From Chloroflexota bacterium (GTDB lineage: Bacteria; Chloroflexota; FW602-bin22; JAMCYS01), in assembly GCA_021847625.1 (NCBI GenBank), contig JAJZQK010000227.1, forward strand, positions 1 to 6,125: 6,125 bases of DNA. The letters run 5' to 3'. The position numbers and the translations under genes were made by a program. Each line of letters begins with the position of its first letter. Within the stretch, counting starts at the first letter, position 1. Positions 1-5,305 of this stretch are shown here, piece by piece. Under the pieces are notes generated by a model that ran no database searches, was not told where the DNA came from, and worked only from the letters and a program-made list of their open reading frames with translations.

Positions 1-699
1 CCCGGCGTACTCGGCCAGATCTTGCGGCGGATCTTCTGCGTATCGGGTTGAATCTTGCGGCGGATCCTCGGCGCACCGGGGGTCTTGCGGCGGATCCTTG
101 GCGCAGATGGAATCGCAAGCCTGGCTGGTCATTGCATGCGGGGACGGCACTGCCACCTCGGAGGCCGCAGCGATCGCCGCGGGCCCTATCTGCTCTGGCG
201 AGCCGGCGCGCTGCGGCCCGCCTTGAAAAAGGCCCGCCGGGGCTGAAGGCGCGGTGGCCGTCGCGGGCTTGGCCCGCTTGCTCCCGAGCTGTCTCAAGAG
301 TTCCTCTAGCTGCGGCTTGGGGAGGGAATGCACCTGCCTGGCGATCCACTGGGCGTTGGCCTCGGTGACGAAGGGCGCCACACGCTCGAGCTTGGAGGGA
401 CCCACCTCTCCGCAGGCGAGGAGCTGCCAGAGGCAAGAGTACTGACCGATCCTGCGATAGAGCGCGAGCGCCCGGTTGACATCCTCGCGGGTCATGCTTG
501 CGAACTTGGCACAATACTCGTAGATGTCCTTGCACCCCTCCTCGAGGAAGATCCCGAAGCGATCGATCGCCGGGATGAGCCCCAGGAACACGCGAGTGGA
601 AAGCAGGCGGCAGTGCCCGAACTGCCTGGCGAGCGCTCTGACCGCATCGCGATCCAGTTCCGCGATATTGGCAGCCGGGAGTGGGACCGCAAACGACAT
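1..699 (-). CDS. HNH-endonuclease-like protein, N-terminal part (3' end off window)
   Basis: The minus strand is open without a stop from the ATG at 699-697 to the window edge, giving 233 residues of an incomplete protein. Residues about 1-150 are predicted helical, with motifs such as LEEGCKDIYEYCAKF, a GEVGPSKLERVAPFVTEAN block and a final basic/Leu helix. From memory this pattern resembles the N-terminal region of HNH-endonuclease proteins that occur in many copies in deltaproteobacteria and related phyla; the HNH nuclease domain itself would lie off the window, so the function is inferred. Residues about 150-200 are an Ala/Pro-rich linker. It is followed by three DPPQD repeats (residues 202-206, 212-216, 223-227). 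A strong AGGAGGT lies at 717-711. An in-frame GTG at 705-703 sits about 6 nt from it and could be the true start, since the ATG is about 11 nt away. That the frame is coding is well supported; the family is less sure. Confidence 0.72.
   Translation of the reverse strand, partial: MSFAVPLPAANIAELDRDAVRALARQFGHCRLLSTRVFLGLIPAIDRFGIFLEEGCKDIYEYCAKFASMTREDVNRALALYRRIGQYSCLWQLLACGEVGPSKLERVAPFVTEANAQWIARQVHSLPKPQLEELLRQLGSKRAKPATATAPSAPAGLFQGGPQRAGSPEQIGPAAIAAASEVAVPSPHAMTSQACDSICAKDPPQDPRCAEDPPQDSTRYAEDPPQDLAEYAG
19..105. repeat. Three copies of a 24-bp direct repeat inside the HNH-like gene
   Basis: Copies lie at 19-42, 52-75 and 82-105, with offsets of 33 and 30 bp, so the reading frame is kept. 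Each contains the core TCTTGCGGCGGATC. On the minus strand each encodes (C/Y)A(E/K)DPPQD. The conserved DNA third positions and the in-frame spacing suggest recent duplication of a linker segment. The array may continue past the left edge. Confidence 0.8.
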
Positions 700-710
700 G
701 GTCACCTGGC

Positions 711-717
711 ACCTCCT
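711..717 (-). promoter_or_regulatory. Ribosome binding site of the HNH-like gene
   Basis: The minus strand reads AGGAGGT at 717-711. Two in-frame starts follow: GTG at 705-703, at a usual short spacing of about 5-6 nt, and ATG at 699-697, at about 11 nt. The spacing favours the GTG, the codon favours the ATG. Confidence 0.7.
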
Positions 718-731
718 TACATCCACGGACC

Positions 732-755
732 TGATTAGATAGTATATTCTAATCA
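732..755 (-). promoter_or_regulatory. AT-rich palindromic operator overlapping the -10 box of the HNH-like gene
   Basis: TGATTAGA (732-739) and TCTAATCA (748-755) are perfect 8-bp inverted arms around an 8-bp AT-rich spacer, in an otherwise GC-rich stretch. On the minus strand the centre contains TATACT (746-741), one base from the TATAAT consensus. It is followed at a suitable distance by the AGGAGGT and the start of the HNH-like gene. No good -35 box is seen at 16-18 bp, which fits a weak or activator-dependent promoter. A dimeric regulator bound here would block or modulate RNA polymerase; that regulator is not visible in the window. Confidence 0.6.
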
Positions 756-949
756 TGGACGAGACCTGGCGAGTTGTCCAGGGGGCTGCAGGGATTTCTC
801 CCTTTCCCCCTGAGTGAGGCTTTCCGCCGGGATCTTGGCGCGAGCGGGCTTTGGGGCGAATAATCCTGCCTTAACCTGGCCTGCCGGCCGTGGCGACGCC
901 GTCCGTCCGTTAGTGCCGGTCAGGCAGCGCAGCGAAGCCAGCGAGTTAC

Positions 950-1023
950 CCACCGCCGGTCCGGTGGCAAGCGTGCCTGGCATCGGCCGGCCGCCGGCCG
1001 GTTGCGGCTCCGTGGAGTCAACC
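950..1023. repeat. Cluster of three adjacent hairpins
   Basis: Three stems follow each other. CCACCG (950-955) pairs with CGGTGG (962-967). CGGCCGG (984-990) pairs with CCGGCCG (994-1000) around a 3-nt loop. GGTTG (1000-1004) with CAACC (1019-1023) encloses CTCC/GGAG (1008-1011, 1014-1017) around a 2-nt loop. On the minus strand these lie a few hundred bases upstream of the HNH-like gene. They could form a structured RNA or a REP-like repeat; GC-rich DNA also produces such stems by chance. Confidence 0.45.
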
Positions 1024-1171
1024 GCGATAAGGAGGGCTGCCAACGGGAGGTAGGGAACGCAAAAAGGCAGCTGACGATCGCCGAGAAAAGCGCCTGAAAT
1101 GACACCTTGTTCACGTCGCGTGACGCTCCCCCCGGCGCTGGAACCCGCATGGCTAGACGGTTACAGGAGCC

Positions 1172-1210
1172 GGTTAAGCAAGATCCCCTGAATCTTAGCT
1201 TTCCTTAACC
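1172..1210. repeat. Interrupted inverted repeat (hairpin with internal loop)
   Basis: GGTTAAG (1172-1178) pairs with CTTAACC (1204-1210). Inside it AAGAT (1180-1184) pairs with ATCTT (1192-1196) around a 7-nt loop. The internal loop is asymmetric (1 nt against 7 nt). The outline recalls folded attC-type sites, but the 7-bp core consensus of integrons is not met. Function unknown. Confidence 0.4.
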
Positions 1211-1275
1211 TTGATGAGCGCGGAGGGGGGAGCGCTCCGACTCCCGACCGACCCCGCCACGCGGCCTTGGCGTCT

Positions 1276-1314
1276 ACGGTTCGCTAACGGCTCCGAGGGT
1301 TGTTAGCGAACCGT
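1276..1314. repeat. 13-bp perfect inverted repeat, possible terminator or recombination site
   Basis: ACGGTTCGCTAAC (1276-1288) and GTTAGCGAACCGT (1302-1314) are perfect complements separated by exactly 13 bp. It lies 34 bp past the stop codon of the small minus-strand gene, where a terminator is expected. No T-run follows on either strand, so a standard intrinsic terminator is not supported. A protein binding or recombination site is the alternative. Confidence 0.55.
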
Positions 1315-1348
1315 CGGGTCGGGGTACGGCCTGCCCCCCTCGCGAGAC

Positions 1349-1657
1349 TCACCCCCTACCCGCCAGGGGAAACGGCGGCCGGGCGGTCGCAGGTGGGGGC
1401 GCATCGCGAGCCAGCTTCCTGACCATCTCCTCCATCTGGCCGACGTGCGGCGTCTTCACCCAGGTGCCCCTGGAGTTCGGCAAGCTGACGGCCCAGCGCT
1501 CCTGGCCCAGGCGGGTCAGCCTGGCGAGTTTGCGGCGGTCAGGCCCCGTCCCCACCACCACGGCCAGGGAATCGCCTCGTACCGACACCGTGAACTCTGC
1601 CGATGAAAGGTGCTCCCAGAGCAGCACGCGCAGGAGGTCGACTTCCCGGTAATCCAT
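1349..1657 (-). CDS. Small hypothetical protein (102 aa)
   Basis: I do not recognise this protein. The ATG at 1657-1655 is preceded by GAGGAG (1672-1667) at a 9-nt spacing, which fixes the start better than the in-frame TTG at 1732-1730; the latter would add an Arg-rich, unlikely N-terminus. The product starts MDYREVDLLRVLLWEHL, a probable helix. Hydrophobic strand-like segments follow (EFTVSV, SLAVVVG, RWAVSL), then a helix around GQMEEMVRKLARD and a Pro/Ala-rich tail. This looks like a small soluble alpha/beta protein without signal peptide or membrane segment. It is divergent from the transposase and may be a host gene flanking the IS insertion or an old passenger gene. Confidence 0.55.
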   Translation of the reverse strand: MDYREVDLLRVLLWEHLSSAEFTVSVRGDSLAVVVGTGPDRRKLARLTRLGQERWAVSLPNSRGTWVKTPHVGQMEEMVRKLARDAPPPATARPPFPLAGRG

Positions 1658-1737
1658 CGTGGGGCGCTCCTCTACAGTCGGGGCCGGCGCCGCGACCCGC
1701 CTTGGGCGCCTTCTCCGCCGAATCGGTTTCAAGACAA

Positions 1738-1786
1738 GCCCTCTGGGGTTTTCGGTAATTACGATGTCACCAAAACCGCAGAGGGC
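1738..1786 (+). promoter_or_regulatory. Fold-back hairpin over the transposase ribosome binding site
   Basis: GCCCTCTGGGGTTTT (1738-1752) and AAAACCGCAGAGGGC (1772-1786) form a 15-bp inverted repeat with one mismatch. The right arm contains GAGG (1781-1784), the probable Shine-Dalgarno 8 nt before the ATG at 1793. In a transcript entering from outside, the stem would hide this site and limit transposase translation, as is known for fold-back inhibition in some IS elements such as IS10. It may also mark the left end region of the IS. Confidence 0.6.
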
Positions 1787-2973
1787 CAGGCCATGCTAGC
1801 ACCCGTTCCCCGGTTGCCGGAAGGGAGCGCCGAATGGCCGGACCCACGAGGCGGGGAGCCCCGCCTCGCCCCGCCGCCCGAGCTGAGCGGGAGCCGCTTC
1901 CGAGCCAGCCTGCGTGCCTTCGTGTCCTGGTTTCAGCGCCACTACGGCCTCCTCGCGGAGCTGGAGCGCGTGCCCGACGGCCGCAAAGCGGTGCCGGGCA
2001 GGATCCCCCTGGCCGCCGTGCTATTCGCCGTGCTCTTGATGTTCTGGCTCAAGCTGCCGAGCATACGAGCTCTCGACGACCGGCTCAAGCGCTCTCCCAG
2101 CCTCCGCCGCGTCATCGCCACCACAGGCTGGTCAGGCGCGATTTCTGACGACACCTTCGCCGACGCGCTGCAACGCCTTGGCCTCGAGCCCCTGCGGTCG
2201 ATCCTCCATGCCATCGCCAAGCGCGAGCTCAAGCGCTGGGCCGCTGGCCGGTACCTGCAATCCGAGCTGGCGCAGCGCCTCAAGGGTGTCGGAGTGCGAT
2301 GCGCCGCCCTGGTCGCCAGAGCCCTGGTCGCCATCGACGGCCACGAGCTCTTCTCGCACGAGCAGCGCTGCTGCGCTCACTGCCTGGTGCGGACCGTCAA
2401 GAAGATGCGGAACGGTGAAGTCGTCGAGGTCACCGAGTACTACCACCGTATCGTCGTGGCCCAGTGGATCGGCGTGCATCCGGCGATGATCCTCGACCTC
2501 GAGGAAGTTCTGCCCGGGGAGAACGAGCTGGTTGCGGCGTACCGACTCGTCGAGCGCATCCGCACGGTCTACGGGCCGGCCGTCGGAACGATCACCGCAG
2601 ACGCGCTCTACGATGGGCAGCCCTTCAGGGACCTGCTCCGGCGCTGCAAGTACTTCTTCGTGATCCGGCACAAGAGCGCGCAGGGCGGGCCCGGAAGGGA
2701 TGGCGAGCGGTCCTTGAGGAGGCGCGATCCCGCGCTCGAGGATCCGGACCACCGGTACCTGGATCGCGAGCGGCACCGCCGTTACGAAGCCTGGCAGGAG
2801 GATGTGGGCGCCGGTGTCCGCTACGTCTTCTGCCGGCGCACCACGACTGCCAAGACCAGCAGTGATGAGAAGAAGCACACCGGGGCCTGTCTCACGGACC
2901 TGCCCCCGGACCAGGCGCCGCCGGTGGCGACCGCCATGTTGATGGAAACGAGGTGGTGGATAGAGGACACGGG
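1738..2973 (+). mobile_element. IS element (IS4-like), interrupted by the recombinase-trio element
   Basis: The stretch holds a DDE transposase gene with its hairpin leader. Its conserved reading frame stops matching where the half-site array begins, at about 2968-2974. The left boundary is uncertain because no terminal inverted repeat pair can be compared: the right part of the IS would lie beyond the inserted element, off the window. Confidence 0.55.
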
Positions 2974-3070
2974 TTATGTGGAGCTGCACATAACCCGTGT
3001 TATGTGCAGCTGCACGTTATGCATAGTTGCCGCCACTCGGCCCGAGTCGACCTTGTCCTCAGCCGGCTGA
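1793..3070 (+). pseudogene. DDE transposase, IS4-like, C-terminus replaced by inserted element
   Basis: The frame codes for 425 residues from the ATG at 1793, chosen because GAGG lies 8 nt upstream. Frame continues upstream to 1610 without a plausible start. An N-terminal helical region (about 30-170) precedes an RNase-H-like catalytic core. Visible candidate catalytic residues are Asp182 in VAIDGHELF, Asp270 in ITADALYDG and Glu391 in RWWIEDTGY. A Cys/His cluster (CCAHC) follows the first Asp. The block around Glu391 normally continues as a GF-x-EL helix and about 50-100 more residues. Here the code passes into the half-site array and ends at TGA 3068-3070 after about 30 foreign codons rich in Cys and Thr. 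The enzyme is therefore probably inactive. The exact IS group cannot be settled without a search. Confidence 0.75.
2968..3019. repeat. Array of recombinase half-sites with 13-bp step; 13-6-13 palindrome
   Basis: TTATGTG (2974-2980), CACATAA (2987-2993), TTATGTG (3000-3006) and the variant CACGTTA (3013-3019) alternate in orientation, each starting exactly 13 bp after the last. The 6-bp gaps are GAGCTG, CCCGTG and CAGCTG. The left pair extends to perfect 13-bp arms, CACGGGTTATGTG (2968-2980) and its complement (2987-2999), around GAGCTG. Two 11-13 bp arms around a 6-8 bp spacer is the known geometry of tyrosine recombinase core sites (lox, dif, FRT). I infer that this is the attachment site at the left end of the trio element. 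Confidence 0.75.
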
Positions 3071-3072
3071 TC

Positions 3073-3088
3073 CGAGCGGAAACGCTCG
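3073..3088. other. Hairpin with GAAA tetraloop
   Basis: CGAGCG (3073-3078) pairs with CGCTCG (3083-3088) around GAAA, a GNRA-type loop that makes a very stable stem. It lies just before the inverted half-site at 3090-3103 and just after the stop of the fused transposase frame. It may act as a partial transcription barrier or as part of the folded element end; no T-run follows. Confidence 0.5.
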
Positions 3089-3089
3089 A

Positions 3090-3103
3090 CAGCTCCACAT
3101 AAT
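3090..3103 (-). repeat. Inverted copy of the element-end motif, overlapping a -10-like box
   Basis: CAGCTCCACATAAT (3090-3103) is the inverted copy of the 2973-2986 sequence, with 13 matching bases (TTATGTGGAGCTG). On the plus strand it contains CATAAT (3098-3103), one base from the -10 consensus. A transcript starting about 7 nt later, near 3110, would begin at the leader stem of the first recombinase. No good -35 box is seen. Recombinase bound here would cover the promoter, a possible autoregulation. Confidence 0.55.
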
Positions 3104-3107
3104 CTGG

Positions 3108-3161
3108 GGTGTCCTCCGAGTGGTCGGGACGTACCCGACCATCTGAGCCAGGGAGGACATC
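3108..3161 (+). promoter_or_regulatory. Leader RNA stem sequestering the ribosome binding site of the first recombinase
   Basis: GGTGTCCTCC (3108-3117) can pair with GGAGGACATC (3152-3161), ten base pairs including one G-U. The right arm contains the GGAGG ribosome binding site and ends at the base before the ATG at 3162. Inside lies a second perfect stem, TGGTCGGG (3121-3128) with CCCGACCA (3134-3141), around ACGTA. In this fold the start of translation is closed, which would keep recombinase production low. The purpose is inferred; the pairing is read directly. Confidence 0.65.
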
Positions 3162-4409
3162 ATGCTCGAGACCTACTTCGGGACAGCACCCACACTAGCG
3201 CGGCTGCGGTCCGGTCCGGCCGGACCGTTTCTGGATGAGTTCGTTGATGCCTTGCGCGAGTCTGGTCACGCACGCTCGACAGTACGCCAACACTTGGCGG
3301 CTGCTGCGCACCTCGGGGCGTGGGCCTCTGGACGCGGAGTCGCCATCGAATTGCTCGACGGGCGGTTGGTGGAGGCATTCTCAGAACACCTCGCGACGTG
3401 TGCGTGCTCCAGGCGCACACGAGGGAATCGGCTATACGAGTTGTGGGGGGCACGGAGCTTCCTCAAGTATCTGCGTGAATGCGGGGTTGTGTCGGCGCCG
3501 ACCACATCGCTTGGCAGACCGGCGCCGTCGGTGGTCGGGAAGTTCGAGAGGTGGATGCTCAATCACCGGGGTGTGACCGCCTCGACGCTATGTAGCTATC
3601 GCTTGATCCTCGTCGAGCTAGTCGAGGCTCTGGGGGCTCCCGAGCGCTTCACTGCTTCAACTATCCGGGGGTTTGTGTCTGATCGCGCCGCACTCCACGG
3701 ACGCAGCCGTGCCAAGACCGTGATCAGCGCGGTCCGAATGTTCCTACGCTACCTGGTGATGCACGGCCTTTGCGACTCGCTGCTGGCTGACGCGGTCCCC
3801 ACCGTTGCCAACTGGAGGCTATCGACACTGCCTTCTTACCTCCCCGTCGAGGACGTCGAGCGGATCGTGGGCGCTGCCGATACGGCGACGGCGCTTGGAC
3901 GGCGCGATCGAGCCATCCTGCTACTGCTCGCTCGGCTCGGACTACGCGCTGGCGATGTGGCTGGTCTGCGCCTCGCGGACGTCGACTGGGGCGCCGGCGC
4001 CATGGTCGTTGCCGGCAAGGGGCGGCGAGCCGGCAGACTCCCCCTGCCTCAGGACGTCGGTGATGCGATTCTCGCCTACCTCGCGGACGGCCGTCCTGAC
4101 GTACAGGACGATCACGTCTTCGTTCGTCATCGCGCTCCGGCAGGGAAGCTGTGGACCTCCGCGGCAATATCGTCCATCGTCGCAAGGGCGGCGAAGCGCG
4201 CGAACGTCAAGATGCCACCGAGGGGTAGCGCCCACGTATTGCGCCACTCGATGGCCACGACGCTCGTGCGGGATGGCGTGCCGCTTCCGGCGATCCAGGC
4301 GGTGCTTCGACACAAGAGCATTGAGACCACCACCCTCTACGCCAAGGTAGACGTCCCTTCACTCCGGTTGTTGGCACGGCCTTGGCCTATGGAGGTCGCG
4401 CCATGCTGA
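3162..4409 (+). CDS. Tyrosine recombinase, first of trio (RitA-like)
   Basis: A 415-residue site-specific recombinase that would cut and rejoin DNA through a 3'-phosphotyrosine link at the element ends. The catalytic domain (about 225-410) carries the full set: Arg262 (LGLRAGD), Lys286 (GKGRRAG), His358 and Arg361 (HVLRH), His384 (LRHKS) and nucleophile Tyr393 (TTLYAK). It is about 100 residues longer than XerC/XerD. The extra length is N-terminal, where two successive helical core-binding-like segments are seen (about 22-115 and 126-215), each ending in a FL(K/R)YL motif. GGAGG at 3152-3156 sets the ATG at 3162. The stop overlaps the next start (ATGCTGA), so the trio is translationally coupled. 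Translation is probably restrained by the leader stem. RitA is assigned by position and size, not by a search. Confidence 0.9.
   Translation: MLETYFGTAPTLARLRSGPAGPFLDEFVDALRESGHARSTVRQHLAAAAHLGAWASGRGVAIELLDGRLVEAFSEHLATCACSRRTRGNRLYELWGARSFLKYLRECGVVSAPTTSLGRPAPSVVGKFERWMLNHRGVTASTLCSYRLILVELVEALGAPERFTASTIRGFVSDRAALHGRSRAKTVISAVRMFLRYLVMHGLCDSLLADAVPTVANWRLSTLPSYLPVEDVERIVGAADTATALGRRDRAILLLLARLGLRAGDVAGLRLADVDWGAGAMVVAGKGRRAGRLPLPQDVGDAILAYLADGRPDVQDDHVFVRHRAPAGKLWTSAAISSIVARAAKRANVKMPPRGSAHVLRHSMATTLVRDGVPLPAIQAVLRHKSIETTTLYAKVDVPSLRLLARPWPMEVAPC
4391..4396 (+). promoter_or_regulatory. Ribosome binding site deciding the start of the second recombinase
   Basis: GGAGGT lies inside the end of the first recombinase gene, 6 nt before the ATG at 4403. 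This makes the ATG the start rather than the in-frame TTG at 4382, which would lie upstream of this site. Confidence 0.75.
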
Positions 4410-5305
4410 TCCTGGCCGCCGAGTCCTACCTTCGGGTGCGCCGGGCTGCGGGCTTCGACTTGCGCGGGCCCGGCCGGCTGCTGCTCGACTTCGCGCTCTA
4501 TGCCAGCGGCCAAGGCAATACCCATGTCCGGACTGCCACCGCCATCTCCTGGGCCGCGCGCTCGCCTTCGGTGCGCCAGTCCGATAGGCGACTCAAGATC
4601 GTTATCCGGTTCGCGCGACACGCACGAGCCGAGGACGCGGCGCACGAGATTCCCCCAAACAACGTCTTCGCTGCGCCACGAGCCCGTCGGTTACCCCACA
4701 TCTTCACAGATGACGAGGTACAGCAGATCCTCATGGAGGCGGGCCGGCTCGGCCCGCCGGGTTCGCTGCGGCCGAATACCTATCAGACCTTGTTCGGGCT
4801 GCTCTTCAGCTGTGGCCTACGGATCTCGGAGGCACTCGCCCTGCGGATCGACGAGGTGACCCCAGACGGCCTGGTCATCCGCAAGACCAAGTTCCGCAAG
4901 AGCCGGCTTGTACCGCTGCACGAGACCACGGAGCGGCAGATCCAGCATTACCTGGCTCGCCGCCAGGTCGCAGGCCCCACCGAGCACCTGTTCATCTCCC
5001 GGCACCGTCGGCGTCTGGACTACTCAACGGCCTACCTGACCTTCCGGACCATCCTCCGCAAGCTCGGCCTGCGGGGGGCGGCGGGTGAGCCTGACCCGCG
5101 TCTGCACGACGCTCGGCATACCTTCATCGTCCGGACGCTTGAGGACTGCCCGCCCGGCGAGGTTGCCAGGCGCATGCACGTCCTATCAACCTACGTCGGC
5201 CACGCACGGATCACCGACACGTACTGGTACTCGCAGGCGACGCCGCAGCTTCTCAGCGGCATCGCCGATGCCTGCCAAACTTACCTTCATGGAGATACGC
5301 TATGA
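4403..5305 (+). CDS. Tyrosine recombinase, second of trio (RitB-like)
   Basis: A 300-residue tyrosine recombinase of XerC/XerD-like length. An N-terminal core-binding region (about 1-95) precedes the catalytic domain (about 98-290). Catalytic residues are Arg140 (CGLRISE), Lys163 (in TKFRKSR, replacing the usual GKG turn), His235 and Arg238 (HDARH), His267 (VGHARI) and Tyr276, the last of the TYWY motif and exactly nine residues after His267, as in the first enzyme. The ATG at 4403 overlaps the preceding stop by 7 bp, and the stop overlaps the next ATG by 4 bp. The protein probably works in a joint complex with the other two on the element ends; why three distinct recombinases are needed is not established. 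Confidence 0.9.
   Translation: MLILAAESYLRVRRAAGFDLRGPGRLLLDFALYASGQGNTHVRTATAISWAARSPSVRQSDRRLKIVIRFARHARAEDAAHEIPPNNVFAAPRARRLPHIFTDDEVQQILMEAGRLGPPGSLRPNTYQTLFGLLFSCGLRISEALALRIDEVTPDGLVIRKTKFRKSRLVPLHETTERQIQHYLARRQVAGPTEHLFISRHRRRLDYSTAYLTFRTILRKLGLRGAAGEPDPRLHDARHTFIVRTLEDCPPGEVARRMHVLSTYVGHARITDTYWYSQATPQLLSGIADACQTYLHGDTL
5291..5294 (+). promoter_or_regulatory. Ribosome binding site of the third recombinase
   Basis: GGAG lies 7 nt before the ATG at 5302, within the end of the second gene. Together with the ATGA overlap this indicates coupled translation. Confidence 0.55.

Larger units (their letters stand above)
756..1348. other. 593-bp stretch without a convincing gene, rich in inverted repeats
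   Basis: Open frames exist on both strands (minus 1043-753 and 1150-920, plus 814-1053) but they overlap each other. Their starts lack good ribosome binding sites, and their compositions look like translated GC-rich non-coding DNA. The stretch holds a cluster of hairpins at 950-1023, an interrupted stem at 1172-1210, the 10-bp palindrome GGAGCGCTCC at 1229-1238 and a 13-bp inverted repeat at 1276-1314. It may be the upstream region of the HNH-like gene, an untranslated RNA or a decayed mobile element; the sequence does not decide. Confidence 0.5.

Noticed and set aside
19..105. CRISPR array
   Set aside because: Only three units with 6-9 bp between them; the units are in frame in a coding region and there are no spacers of usual length.
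753..1043. 96-residue minus-strand open frame
   Set aside because: It has no clear domain, overlaps other equally weak frames and hairpins, and ends inside the operator-like palindrome; non-coding is more likely.
1172..1210. Integron attC site
   Set aside because: The folded outline is similar, but the core sequences do not match RYYYAAC/GTTRRRY properly, and no integron integrase or cassette pattern is seen.
1140..1320. tRNA gene suggested by a GGTTCG sequence
   Set aside because: No cloverleaf could be formed around it; the sequence belongs to the 13-bp inverted repeat.
2132..2989. 285-residue open frame on the minus strand
   Set aside because: It is antisense to the well-supported transposase, starts inside the half-site palindrome and has the composition of a GC-rich shadow frame.
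3724..4185. 153-residue minus-strand frame inside the first recombinase
   Set aside because: Arg/Pro-rich shadow of the recombinase gene.
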